Source: Terebella lapidaria
Taxonomy: Eukaryota > Annelida > Polychaeta > Terebellida > Terebellidae
Assembly: GCA_949152475.1 (NCBI GenBank)
Contig: OX424560.1
Location: forward strand, 3,534,001-3,598,000
Direction of reading: 5' to 3'
Length of the DNA stretch: 64,000 nucleotides
Shown here: positions 22,110 through 32,971 of the stretch, in pieces
How positions within the stretch are numbered: the stretch's first letter is position 1
Layout of the letters: each line of letters begins with the position of its first letter
Notes under the pieces: model-generated
Databases searched by the model: none
Told to the model about the DNA's origin: nothing
Seen by the model: only the letters and a program-made list of their open reading frames with translations
Position numbers and translations under genes: made by a program

Positions 22110-24682
22110 TACTGGTTTAACGACTGAGCCGTTGGCTCTGTCGGAGCCGACTTGGTTTGGTTGCCGATTTGGTTAGGTACTGACAATACTTGATCTGTCC
22201 TTCGGTCAGTACCAGCACCTTTAGGTCGAAAAGTTAGTGGCTTCATGCCATTGCGCACTAAGACGTCTTTAAGTCGGAAACACCGCATCCAGCGATGGCC
22301 GGGCTTCTTGCAGAAGAAGCATACGGCTGGTCGTCCGGGCTGTGGAGGCCGATCACCTTTAGTCGGGGCCGTAGTTCGTAGGACGGAATAGATAGCTGTC
22401 TCCTCACAGAGTCCATTCTCGTCGCTAAGGACGCTCTGGAAAGCTTCCGCCACCCATTCGCGTGAACAGGCTGGCACAGAATGTTCTTCACATCCTTGAA
22501 GGCCGGTCGTGTCACTGTCGGCAGGGTCGTAATAAGCCGCAACCTGTTCAGGGGTCGGCGTTCCTCCCTGATTGATCTGTCCCATAGCACAAGACAGTTC
22601 TTGGTCGACACAATCATCATCCGGGTATCCGCTCACGGAGATGTCGGCACGTCGTGTGCCCCTCTGACGATCTCTGTTGGTCCGTTGCTGACGACTTTCA
22701 GCTTTGAGGACGGCCGTCAGCGCTTCACCGTAACTATGGAAAGTGAACACGCACAGTTTGTCGGCAATGTGGTCGGGTTGGCCGTTGACGAACTGGGAGA
22801 TTACTGTTCGTTGCCGGGACTCTGGCGTGACATCGTCAAACACTTGCTCAGCCAGAGCTTGAAGCCGCTCTAAGTAATGTTCCGCATTCTCCTTCCGTTC
22901 TCTTTTTAGAAACGGAAAATCGTCCCGTTTGGACTGCCGACGAGGTGCGGGTTCCCAGCCCTCCAAGAGCTGACAACGAAACTCCTCCCAGGGAGTCTCG
23001 ACCGGAATGTTCAGAGCTAACGCTTCGGCGCGGCCGCGCAGCGTACTCCGGAAGGTCGTTGTTTTATTGAGGTCGGAATATGTGAAGGCCGCAGTGAATT
23101 GCTCGAAGCTCCGTATGTACTGTGTGAGATTGCCCTCCTTGAAGGTCGCACGCCATTGAGCCGTTTTAGCCATTGCTAACGGTTGGGGCTCAGACGTGAG
23201 TCTCTGGGGCGTGGGCGTGTCGACGCTCACCACAGTCGGCGTTGTTGTGACGGGAGCCGTCGTTGGCGTGACAGCCGGAGCAGTTGAAGTCGTAACAATC
23301 GGAGCTGCCGAGGTCGTGTTAGCGGGTGCGGTCGGTGCTGTTGTCGCGGAGACGGCGGGCGAAGTAGCGGGTGGTGCCGGAATGCTGTTGGGGTCGTACG
23401 CTATTGGTGCGACAGGGGCCGTTTGACTGTATGGTGGCGTCACCCATGGTATCCCGACTGAGGGTGGGATTACAGCCGACGGTGGATATCGGTATGTCGA
23501 TCCGTCTGGGCCTACACCATGGTACACTAATCCGGTTTGTGCACCATGATAGCCGGTGTCAGCCATCACACTTGGAACGCCACCGTATCCGGGTGGTGGG
23601 TTCATATAGCCGACAGGTGGTTGGTAGTATCCGACAGCTACTCCATTTGAAACACCGCTTGTTGCGCCAGGGTATCCGACTGGCGATACACCGTATCCAG
23701 TGGTGTAGCCGATTGGCTGAGAGATCGGAGGTCCGATCATGGGCACAACACTTTCTGCCGGAGCAGACACAACTGGGTCTTGCGGCGAAGCGAAGCGCGG
23801 CTGTTCTCCGTCGGTCGGCGATGGTCGGGAAGCGGTCGGCGCGAGGGGGCGCGAGTCGGAGGCCGGCATGTCGGAGTCGTGAGGTCGGCGACTCGATGTC
23901 GGTGGTGGTTGCCGAAGTCGCGCTTGCCGTGTGGTGGCGCGAAATTCCGTGGTCGGGTCGCTGGGTCGTTGCGGTCGTAGAGGTGTCACGATCGGGGCAT
24001 CGGTCGTCGCCGGGATGTTCTCTTTCGTTACTCTCGCCTGGCCGGGTTGTGTGTACTCTACCACCGTTGGCTCGGTCGGTATGCGCGAGTACGTCTCAGT
24101 CGCAGGGTCGTGTCGTCTCGGCATCATTGACGGCGCCAGTGGCCGATCTACCGAATAAGCGCTTGGCGGGACCGATTCCGGAACATTGTCAGACTGACAA
24201 ACCCACTGTCGTATCCGAGAGTCACTCGGTGGGTGTGTAACCATTGATGTGTCTATGGTTACCGGCCGAACGTTCACTGATAACTGTTCTGGGTCGGTAG
24301 CACGATATACGCTCGCTCTTTGACGTGAGCGCGTATGGTTTCTGTCGGCAGAGTTCAATAGTCTCTGGATTGTTCTGGCCGACGTTGCCGAATACGCCCT
24401 AGCGTGTGCACTCAAAATGTCACTTACTGTGTGTTGAGGTGCGAGCGGGTCTTCGTCGAGGAACTCCTGTATCAGGTCGACGGGCGGCGAAGACGATCTC
24501 AGGGTCGAATGTTCGTCCATGGAGTCGAACAGGCCGGTCGGTTGTTGTTCCTGTGACAACGGAACTGTGTCGCTCATAACAACTGAGCGGGGGCCGGAAG
24601 GTCGGAAGGCCGGGTTGAACGTGACTTCTTCATCTGTCTGGTCGGCCGACTCACCTCGGAACGCTCCCGGGGTCAATGCCAT
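22109..24682 (-). CDS. gag: Gypsy Gag protein
   Basis: 857 aa from the ATG at 24682. The N-terminal ~500 residues are unusually long and rich in Pro/Ser/Thr/Val, with GYG/VGY and TTAPT-type repeats. A retrotransposon Gag core spans roughly 503-673 (AQWRATF, FRSTLRGRAEALAL, RKENAEHYLERL, RQRTVISQFVNG). One CCHC zinc knuckle, CFFCKKPGHRWMRC (CX2CX4HX4C), lies near residues 787-800 and should bind genomic RNA. The stop TAG is at 22109-22111, right after a candidate frameshift heptamer. The long disordered N-terminus is atypical for Gypsy Gag, which is usually 300-500 aa. Confidence 0.9.
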   Translation of the reverse strand: MALTPGAFRGESADQTDEEVTFNPAFRPSGPRSVVMSDTVPLSQEQQPTGLFDSMDEHSTLRSSSPPVDLIQEFLDEDPLAPQHTVSDILSAHARAYSATSARTIQRLLNSADRNHTRSRQRASVYRATDPEQLSVNVRPVTIDTSMVTHPPSDSRIRQWVCQSDNVPESVPPSAYSVDRPLAPSMMPRRHDPATETYSRIPTEPTVVEYTQPGQARVTKENIPATTDAPIVTPLRPQRPSDPTTEFRATTRQARLRQPPPTSSRRPHDSDMPASDSRPLAPTASRPSPTDGEQPRFASPQDPVVSAPAESVVPMIGPPISQPIGYTTGYGVSPVGYPGATSGVSNGVAVGYYQPPVGYMNPPPGYGGVPSVMADTGYHGAQTGLVYHGVGPDGSTYRYPPSAVIPPSVGIPWVTPPYSQTAPVAPIAYDPNSIPAPPATSPAVSATTAPTAPANTTSAAPIVTTSTAPAVTPTTAPVTTTPTVVSVDTPTPQRLTSEPQPLAMAKTAQWRATFKEGNLTQYIRSFEQFTAAFTYSDLNKTTTFRSTLRGRAEALALNIPVETPWEEFRCQLLEGWEPAPRRQSKRDDFPFLKRERKENAEHYLERLQALAEQVFDDVTPESRQRTVISQFVNGQPDHIADKLCVFTFHSYGEALTAVLKAESRQQRTNRDRQRGTRRADISVSGYPDDDCVDQELSCAMGQINQGGTPTPEQVAAYYDPADSDTTGLQGCEEHSVPACSREWVAEAFQSVLSDENGLCEETAIYSVLRTTAPTKGDRPPQPGRPAVCFFCKKPGHRWMRCFRLKDVLVRNGMKPLTFRPKGAGTDRRTDQVLSVPNQIGNQTKSAPTEPTAQSLNQ
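22115..22121 (-). promoter_or_regulatory. Candidate -1 ribosomal frameshift heptamer
   Basis: Minus-strand G TTA AAC in the gag reading frame, followed by CAG and the gag stop TAG. Pol lies in the -1 frame from here. G UUA AAC is a known -1 slippery sequence in arteriviruses. No downstream pseudoknot was worked out. Confidence 0.55.
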
Positions 24683-24726
24683 CACTGCCGGTAAGTTAAG
24701 GTCGGTAATCCGAGACTAGCTCAGAT

Positions 24727-24744
24727 CCTGGTCGAACGGCGCCA
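24727..24744 (-). promoter_or_regulatory. Putative primer-binding site
   Basis: Minus-strand TGGCGCCGTTCGACCAGG starts three bases after the 5' LTR end (...TTTATCA). It begins with the obligatory TGG complementing a tRNA CCA end. The tRNA type could not be assigned by eye. Confidence 0.6.
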
Positions 24745-24747
24745 ATG

Positions 24748-25492
24748 TGATAAATATCGTTCTATGGCCGATATTAGGCCGAAATGTCTGCGATCGCTGT
24801 GCAAATCACAAGGCCGGCAGTTCAGTTCAATAATTTATTTGGGCGACAATGTCCGATGATCCAGACAGTCACATCAAGGCCGCAAATACACCTACGTCCG
24901 GTGATTCCCCGTCAATAGGATAGCCGAAAACTATGGTCCTTCTTTATCACAATTCACGTATAAATAGTCCACAATTATTCCAAGTATTCCACACGAGCAC
25001 GGCCAAACTTCTTAACAATACTTCAACACGTCTATACTTTATGACCGCTTCTACTCAACTCTCAGCAAAAACTGTGCGGCCGGCAACATGTGGTGTAGAC
25101 TTTCCCGCCAAATGCATGCGGTGTTGTGATTGGTCATGTATGTGCTGATGTGTGCTGATCTCACCGGGAAAGTGGGTTTCCCCGGCGCGTGAACAAGACT
25201 TGTTATGCTTATATCTGTGCACGTGATGTGAGCGGTGGGTGTGTCATGTTCTATGTTTAGAAGTAGGTGCTTGTGAAGGTCAAGGCCGAAACTAACTGGG
25301 TCGATGTACCGAGTGAATGGGGCCGCAAGTGCATGTGGATTGACCTGTGTATGTAACCATGACTACATGGAGTTTATGCTTGTGATCGTATAGTCTGTAC
25401 CTGTCCTGTATGTAAGTCATGTAGAATGAATGTTTGTTGTGAAATATGTATGCGCGGGAGGGACGGGGGTTACAGTCGCTAAAATTACTACA
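24748..25492 (-). repeat. 5' LTR of the Gypsy element
   Basis: 745 bp, TG...CA on the minus strand, paired with 13205-13949. It should contain the promoter of the element; no convincing TATA box was pinned down. Confidence 0.95.
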
Positions 25493-25509
25493 TATGTAAG
25501 CTTCCGTCA

Positions 25510-26490
25510 CCTCTATGGATAAGCGCCAAGATATCATGTTCCACACGTGTTCTACTGGATTGAGATCTGAAGAGCGTGCTGGCCAGTTCATGACGTTGAT
25601 TCCTTCCTGATCCAGATGAGTATGAGGACGAGCGTTGCTCGCATTAGCACAAAATCATAACAAATTGCACCCGCGAATGGTCTGACAATAGGAGCCAGGA
25701 CCTCATCTTGATAACGTAGAGCTGTCATGACACCTCTGCTTACCACGTGTTGTTCTATACGACCATCCAAACAAATGCCAGTCCACACCATTATAGAAAC
25801 ACATCCATACCATCATACTGAATGATGTTGCAGTCTGCATAGCATTCCTCAGGGTGCCTCCACACTCTGACACGACGATCACACGTCGACATGTGGAAAT
25901 GGCTCTCATCAGGGAACAAAACGTTGCGCCAGTGACGTAGCTGCCAATTCTGGTGATCCCGGGCGAACTCCAGACGAGCTGTTTGATGTTGTGGGGTGAG
26001 TTCTGGGCAATTTTCTGGGCATCTGCTCCTAAGGTTTTCCTCGTGCAGTCTGCTACGTACCATTTGGTCACTCACGCGTACACCTGTAGCCTGATGGAAG
26101 TCGATCTGTAAGGCCCTAGCCGTTTCAGGGAGGTTTCTGACAGCCAAAGTACGTAAATAACGATACTGCCGATGTTTGGAACTTCGTCAACGACCTTGAC
26201 CCGGACGTCTGATAAATCCTCCAGTGGCCTGGTAACCATTCCAAAGTCTGGCAACAACACTTAGTGGCACACTGTGATAGGCAATCTTCCAGCATTTTGA
26301 ACAGCTCTGGCAACTTCCGTATCCTGCAAACATCGTCTGACGCTCTTTGTTGCCATTACACAAGTCAACATTGTCAGAAACTGTACCGCACACTTCATGA
26401 TTTCGCTTCAAAGTCACATTTGACACGAGGAGTCGAACGCCCCTTTCAAAGTTCTGGCACTCCTTGTGGAGATAACGCGCATTCAAAATG
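25510..26490 (-). pseudogene. Tc1/mariner-type transposase, degraded
   Basis: Minus-strand fragments in several frames match the Tc1 order. An HTH region ends RLWNGYQATGGFIRRPGQGR, followed by RYLRTLAVRN and LPETARALQ. Next come VRSRLHEENL, the first catalytic Asp region FPDESHFHMS, VMVWTGICLDGR, and the C-terminal NWPARSSDLNPVEHVWNM with the third acidic residue. Frameshifts near 26190, 25800 and 25600 and loss of the usual NARPH region make it inactive. Its C-terminal end runs into the 64-bp array, so the array may derive partly from this element's end. TIRs were not found. Confidence 0.85.
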
Positions 26491-26710
26491 AATGCAACTC
26501 AAAAGATTACTGCAGGATTGAATGACATATATGAATAAAGATTTTGAATAAGCTACCTATATTCCTAATATCAGATAACATGACTCAAATGTATGCTCCT
26601 TTAAATGTTTTGAGCAGTGTATTATAATAAAGACATATGTATTCATTCGGGCATAGCGTATCTGTCATAATCACATTGTCTCCAGTCGCAGTGTACCTCA
26701 GAGTCCAGCA

Positions 26711-27333
26711 TCATTGACAGATGTTGCGCGAGAAGTATCCTTCGACAGGACCCAGTGAAATATAATCCGAAGTGGTATCTTCATGTCTAGGTTCATAAGT
26801 AATTGTTGTCCTGTCTGGAGTACGTCGAGTTTGTCGTTCGCCTTGTCCTATTACGTCTATTGATGGATAAGTTGCGAATTTCGCTCCGGTAATGTAGGAA
26901 ATCAGCCATCGTCTCAGATAAAATGTCCATACCAATTGAGCAGTTATAATGAGACATCCTATTATGATTTCCAAGCTGACGATCACATAGAATTGGACAT
27001 CACGAGTGGGAAGTCGTTTGTGGGTTTCTGCGGGGATTGTGTGATATGAAGATAATGTGTCCGTTGGAAAGAAAGCAGTCACGTTGACTAGGTGTTGTAT
27101 CTCATGATGGAAGTCTTCATTCTCATACTCCACCACCACGCGGATTTTTTCCTGGGATCGTTGGATGCGAGTTTCGAGTGAGCTGGTTGAAGCGCAAACA
27201 AAAAGCGTGTCGTCGTCGTTACCACCATAGACAGTGATCAGGGGCGTGAACATGGAAATATTAACTTGTATCTTCAATGACACTGCATCCTCGTCTATTA
27301 TGTAATCACTAATGACCGGTCTCAGTGATGTAC
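26711..27333 (-). CDS. Ig-like membrane protein, last exon (juxtamembrane, TM, tail)
   Basis: The exon starts after the acceptor AG (minus strand ...ttttcCAG|GTACATC) in phase 1 and ends at a TGA at 26711. It encodes a ~130-residue extracellular domain without obvious Ig signature. A hydrophobic transmembrane helix follows (FYVIVSLEIIIGCLIITAQL), then WTFYLRRW as the stop-transfer. The ~75-residue cytoplasmic tail includes SDYISL, which fits the ITIM pattern (S/I/V/L-x-Y-x-x-L), and other tyrosines. The protein is therefore probably a type I cell-surface receptor or adhesion protein with inhibitory-type signalling capacity (inference). This is the only clear host gene in the window. Confidence 0.75.
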
Positions 27334-27466
27334 CTGGAAAACAAGCCGAAAAATATTTGTAAGTGGCGCGTGCCAAATTAGATATTCAGGATGCGGGTTT
27401 ATATCACCGTTGTGGTTAGCCAATCACAGTCTTGGATTTGTTTCAGTCAGTGATAAATGTACGTAC

Positions 27467-27835
27467 CATTCAGAACAACGACTGTGAACGGATAGTGAGC
27501 CAGTATTTCCCCAGATCCGTTGCGGAGGTCGAATGTGTATCTCCCAGCGTCCTGCATCTGGATATTGGAGATTTTGACCAGTACGCTACTAGATGAAGAA
27601 TTGTAGCTGAATGTCCATTGTGGATTCCCGATTGATTCAGTTTTCTCAGGCGTGTTGTCATGATTCATCACCATAGAAGCCAGTAGTATTTTGTCGTCTC
27701 CGCTGGATATTTTTGAAAGTTCATATTTCGGAAAAATACCCCTGTTGTTGCCAAAAACAGGAGTAAATTTCAGCGTGCGTTTTGAAGATTCTAGGATGTA
27801 TGTGGGGTCGGAAGGAACAGATATCCAGTGGATTC
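27467..27835 (-). CDS. Ig-like membrane protein, Ig exon 3
   Basis: Phase-1 exon with acceptor ...tctcCAG|GAATCC and donor CTGAATG|GTACGT. It encodes about 123 residues with a V/I-set strand pattern: WTFSYNSSSSSVLVKI, then the DxGxY motif in MQDAGRYTFDL. The usual pair of disulfide cysteines is missing (F where the F-strand Cys belongs). Several N-glycosylation sequons are present. It lies between exons 2 and 4 of the same minus-strand gene. Confidence 0.75.
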
Positions 27836-28047
27836 CTGGAGACAGAAGTGGTATATAACGAGGGAGGGAGAGTAAAAATATGAGCATGTATTATATTGTA
27901 TGCAGAACACATGTCATTGTAGTATGTATGTTGTCTTGCGAAATACATCAATACTTTTAATCGCTGATTGAGTGAATCTTCACTGTATCATTTTATCGAT
28001 TCCATACTAGATATTGATGAATGAAAACAAAGTGAAGTGTTGTTTAC

Positions 28048-28434
28048 CAATGTCGGAAGGAACTTCCAGATTTAGGGAATCGTGAAGTTTGGTGATATCA
28101 TTTTCGAACACAATTTCAACTTTGTAAATGCCACTGTCGTCCAACTCTAACCGCCTTATATTGAGGTCAACGCTCTCCACGTTAGGACTTGGTGCGTATG
28201 AGATCCGACCTTTGAATCTCAACTGTTCATCAGGGTATGCTATACTCCACCGGCCGTCAGGCAGTGAGCGCTGGTCAACCAGGGTGTAGTTCATGCCTTG
28301 TACTGTATGCTTGATCTGAAGGCTGTCGATGGGTGGTTGTGACGGCAGATCACTCAGCGTCCAGGACATGGTCACATTGCTGCCTCGCTTCGTGTTGAGG
28401 TTATTCGGACTTGGTCTCGTCAGGAATCGTGGAC
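28048..28434 (-). CDS. Ig-like membrane protein, Ig exon 2
   Basis: Phase-1 exon, acceptor ...cattgtAG|GTCCACG and donor GACATTG|GTAAAC. It encodes a ~129-residue Ig-like domain (NVTMSWTLSD as the B/C strands, LRFKGRISYAP, RRLELDDSGIYKVEI as the E/F strands). The DSGIY motif is intact, but the B- and F-strand cysteines are replaced. Splicing to exon 3 keeps the frame. Confidence 0.78.
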
Positions 28435-28694
28435 CTACAATGAATAAAAAACACAGACAATTAAATGTGTACATATGTGTCAAATTGCTGGCAGGTGATA
28501 ACGGGACTGAAGACGCGCAGCTTCCAACAATAGTTCGACAATACCTGATATTTTAGTGAAATAAAATGTTGAGTTATGGTTTCCAATTTGTATTTATTCT
28601 ACATTTTTTATTCATGAAATTTCAATATTACAGAAGAAAATGAGAAACAGCTAGTAACACAAATGGTAAAAACGGAGCAAAAATCAGGACGCAC

Positions 28695-29057
28695 GGTTGT
28701 AGACAGTGAGCACCATGGCATGATGTAGATATTCGTAGAGGCTGAAGCGTATATCCACCAGGTATTGGCCGCTGTCTGACAAGCCGAGATTACCAACGTG
28801 GAAGGTAAAGCCCCCAGGGTATGACGTCAGATTGAGTCTGTGTATGTGAGGTTGTTCTTCCACGCCGATGTCACCTGTTGTTGGGTCAAGGTAGCCCCTC
28901 ACTAGAACGTCCTCGGTGGATCCACCAGTGTAATATCCGAGGGTGACTCTGCATCTGGGGTCGGCACAATGTGGTGTGTTGTATTCATACTCCAGGAACA
29001 GGTCCTCGCCAACGAACCTAGCCAGTGTCGAAGGAGGAGTTGTTTGCCACGTGGCTC
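28695..29057 (-). CDS. Ig-like membrane protein, Ig exon 1 (5'-most seen)
   Basis: Acceptor ...attctAG|GAGCCAC and donor TACAACC|GTGCGT; phase 1 at both ends, joining in frame to exon 2. It encodes ~120 residues with an Ig-like pattern (DLFLEYEYN, LTSYPGGFTFHVGNL, LSDSGQYLVDIRF) and again lacks the canonical F-strand Cys. If the donor were not used, the frame would stop a few codons later, so an alternative short form is conceivable. Exons for the signal peptide and start codon must lie further upstream (above 29057) and were not identified. Confidence 0.72.
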
Positions 29058-32000
29058 CTAGAATTCAATAGAAATAAGGTAAATGTAAGGTAAATGTGAA
29101 GACACGGCTAATCATTCGTTTGCCCCAAGTCTCATAGCCTACGATTTTCTCCAAAATCAATGAGGATTAATAAGATGCGGTCGGATTAAATGACATTCAT
29201 TTAGTGGGTTAGTAGTATTAAGGCGCAGCGTATGATACTTGTTCCAATCGTTTTACCATTAATTCGGGTGCATTATTATCAATCCATAAACATAACTGAC
29301 AAGAAGCCTTAGTTATCATCCCCCAATCATACGTACCATTGTAACGCTGACATAGTTTTTGCTGCTCATGCCATTGTAACACTCCGCACTTTTACAATCA
29401 ACCCTGAGATCATACATTTCTCCAAGTCATTCATCACATACAAAGTAATCAATAATAAGTTGTATGAAATTCATCACATTATTCATGGTTTTGCAATGAG
29501 TAATAGGTTTTCATGATTTCATGATTCATAAATCTACCCTGCCGTCGGATGACCATGCCGTTGTATTCGTACTCACGTACAATACTCATTTCTAGAGCCA
29601 AGTCAGTCGAGCTTTAACGTAGTCCGCTATAAACATTGACGTATCGAAGAGTCACAATTTGAAAGTCATTTCTTGAATATTATCTCTTCAAAATGACCTA
29701 GTTTATAAAGTAACTGACCGCCATCCTAATAATGAAAAGAATAAAGGGGGTCATCATGCTCGTTTCTTCTACATATTCGATCAAACTCACAAACAATTAT
29801 TTAAATTGACATGATTTATGGCATTTTGTGCATTTTTTTTTCCATATTTACATCTTGCATCGTGTTTTCCATGCGAACGGATACGATGACCCCCAATTTT
29901 CTTTTCAGTTTCAGAATGCTGAATAATTACTCTGTAAAAGATTAAATTTTGAAGCTCTAGATTACGTTGATACAGTTATTTATTTTTTTTAAAAAAAAAA
30001 TCTGAGCCCTCCCCTCACTGTCTGGAGCGGACTACCTTTAAAAGCATGACGATATAACTCATAATTGGCCAGCGCGTGGCGCTGGTCTTCTATGTTTGGC
30101 TAAAATGAGACCCACGGAGGGTAGATACTATGAGTGAGCCCGGTCCTGCTATCCTTTGTTAAATACAATAATCTCATCGAAAGGATCACAGCACTTTCAA
30201 AAATAATATTTCTGATTGTTTCCATGCGGTTTTACATTTTAATCTTGTGAATAAACACAAATACTGTGAGAGCTTTGCGATATTTGTTGATTTACCGTAA
30301 GACATACGCATACAGTAGCGCAACAAAAATATTGAGGTAAATTTCTGATGTTGACAGAACAATCACGAAAGGTTGCCAACTGTTATAGTTTAAGATATAA
30401 AAGTGATAAAATGTGATGACAAATACTTTTTTTACACCAAAATAGACGCATCAACTATCGATTTGATCCATAACATTGGGCAACATTAAAACCATATAAT
30501 GTTTGTGCTCGGATATACATCTATTGATATGTTCTTCTTTGTTTATTATATAGAGAATAATGAGCAATTTAACCCAATAAATTAAGGTTATTAATCACAT
30601 GAACTTTCCCATCCCAGCATATCTCCGCTGGCCACAAAAATAATTCTCTTCACTGTAGGCTACTTGTGGAGTAACACTTCTTATGTCCAGTGTGCGTAGG
30701 CCTGAAAGGTATAATGTTTCATATCATTCATCATTGGCTGTATTTTGTGGATGTGATTTCCATCGTTACATTGAATGGTACATCCTAGATTAGATAAATC
30801 CCAGATTACCTCTGGGTTAAATGGAGACATAGTTGTTTTTCATCTGATGGAAGCAATGAATTTAATAATCTGTGCTATGATATTGGTTGGCGCACATGTC
30901 AACAATCGTATTTGATGCCAGAACTTGTTCCAATTATTGGTGCTATAAAATCTATACATGTACCATATTGCCTCGGACGTTCGCAATGAAATAACTAATT
31001 ACTTCTCTCGACCTTAGGGGCTTATACAAATATTCCAAATAGTATGCTGATACATGTACACAAAAGGCCTATATCATAAGACTTACGATACCGCATGGTC
31101 GATCATAAGACAAAATCAACTCATTCCTTTCAGAAACAACAGAAGTACCCACAAGTGAATTTACATAGCATCTTTATTTGTGTGCAGTATTTGATAACCG
31201 TTTCCCATACGTCATTTCTTGTGTTTGGACGTTATCATACAGTGAACGAAATGGATTTCGAGTGATTGAAATCCATTTCGAGTGAACAATGAAGTCCTAT
31301 TAAGTGTGAAGTTTATTTCGAATGAACAAGATAATATTTCCAGGAATGTACACCGATAGCCTAGCAAAAGAAGTTCAACTTGATAAACTGCCAATTTGCA
31401 TGCACTTCGGAAAATTGTATGTTATCAGATAATGGATATATCAAATGCATATTATCACATGATAATACCAATCGTCGACTGATCGAGAACAAGAAGTCAT
31501 CTGACATCTTTAATTTCAAGTTTGGGAATGTTATCATTTTATGAGAAAAAAAATCCATGCCATCAATATAGAGATGTCATCGATGTCATCAAACATTGAC
31601 TTCATCAAAACATTTTACCACATGATGATGCAAGATGATCGTGATAGTTCTGAGCTAAGATACAGGGTGTCCAACATGGGAGGTCACAGCACTCACTAGG
31701 GGGCGATCACTATGGCGAAACCCCTTTCTCAGTTGTTTCATGATGAGACAAAGATATGTTGTGAATAACAGTACAATGTTGATTGATGTGATAAGATAAT
31801 ATTGGCATTGTTGTAAACGATGTAGGACCGAAGCATTACATTATTTTCCTGCGTGGCTTGGGAGAGATATTGCGAAGTAAAAAAGTGTTTGGAATATTAA
31901 CTTTAGCATTGATCACTCGGATTTCCCTCTCTGAGTCGGAGTTATGGTGTAAGAAACCACATGGAGTAAATGATGTAAGTAACCACATGGAGTAAATGAT

Positions 32001-32409
32001 TGAGCCTTTTTGATTGCATCGGTCAGATATTTTATTCACCTTAATAGGGTGAATCTAATGCATCGAAAAAGAAATATGGAACGGGAATATGTTTAAAGAT
32101 TATATCGCTCAAAGCGTTCGGCGGCTGTAAGAAGGGAGAAATACTTGCAATATTCCCCATGCTCGTCACCTCAAAACTCACACCATTGTTTGCTCTGAAT
32201 AGCAGGTATTGGAAAGGGTTTGGAAATTAAAATCAACTGGTTCCGAAAATGACAGCTTGTAGTCCAGCAGCTGGAAGCGAGGAGAAGTACTTAAATGGAA
32301 ATCCATGGAACCAGTGAACGCCACAGTAGTCAACACTCGGATTCAGGCTAGGATTGACCTAGTTTCTAGGCCTCAGGCTGATCTAGTAACGACGTCATAG
32401 ACACCTCCA
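29058..32409. other. Noncoding interval upstream of the Ig gene
   Basis: AT-rich, with no supported gene. It may be a first intron of the Ig gene. At 29163-29250 there is a copy of the 'cggattaaatg...agcagcgta' repeat also seen near 46963 and 47300. At 31248-31278 'gaaatggatttc' is inverted with an 8-bp loop. Confidence 0.5.
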
Positions 32410-32700
32410 AATATGGGCATGTGTCAAAACGTTCGCCCTATACTCGCCAGGTGGCGTCAAAACGTTCCCATAAATGTATCATATCGTACCCAAAAATGTC
32501 TGGAATATCAAAACGTATCCATGTTTGGGAAATCATTACGTACTCAAAATGTCTAGTAAATCAAAACGTGCCTATAAATAGTCAGAAAATCATAACGTAC
32601 CCATGAATGGTCGATAAATCTTAACGTACCCATAAATATCTAGAAAATCATAACGCACGCATAAAAGTTTGGAAAGTCATAAAGGACCATAAATGGTTGG
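32410..32700. repeat. Degenerate ~30-bp tandem repeat
   Basis: Nine or so variants of 'aaatcataacgtacccataaat' at roughly 30-bp spacing. No coding content. Confidence 0.7.
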
Positions 32701-32971
32701 ATTCGCCCTATACTTGATAACAGAGTCATAAGGTACCCAATTAATGCTAGGTTGTGTATCATGATATTAGGGAACCTTGTACTCGGTAGAGGCATCATAA
32801 GCAATCCAATAAATGCTAGGTTGTGTATCATGACCTGTGGGAGACTTCGTACTGGCCATATCCTTCATCATTACATTCGTCATAATGTGTTTTTCACACG
32901 GGCGGCCATCTCGGATGCCCGTGGCATGCTTAGGGTCGCAGGGTGCCAGTCCACTGTTTTTCATAGGTAAA

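Larger units (their letters stand above)
13205..25492 (-). mobile_element. Full-length Gypsy-type LTR retrotransposon with extra ORF3
   Basis: A 12.3-kb element read on the minus strand in the order 5' LTR (24748-25492), PBS, gag, pol, ~1.4 kb noncoding, ORF3, polypurine tract, 3' LTR (13205-13949). Both LTRs are 745 bp and run TG...CA. By eye they differ at one position ('cgctttgca' against 'cgctgtgca'), so the insertion is young. TATG/TATGY beside both ends suggests a 4-5 bp target duplication. The pol domain order PR-RT-RNaseH-IN and the DSGA and YLDD motifs place it in Gypsy/Ty3. The integrase catalytic core is missing. The element is much richer in CpG than its surroundings. Confidence 0.93.

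Noticed and set aside
23371..24240. 289-codon plus-strand ORF over gag
   Set aside because: Antisense to the intact gag ORF; high CpG content leaves antisense frames open by chance.
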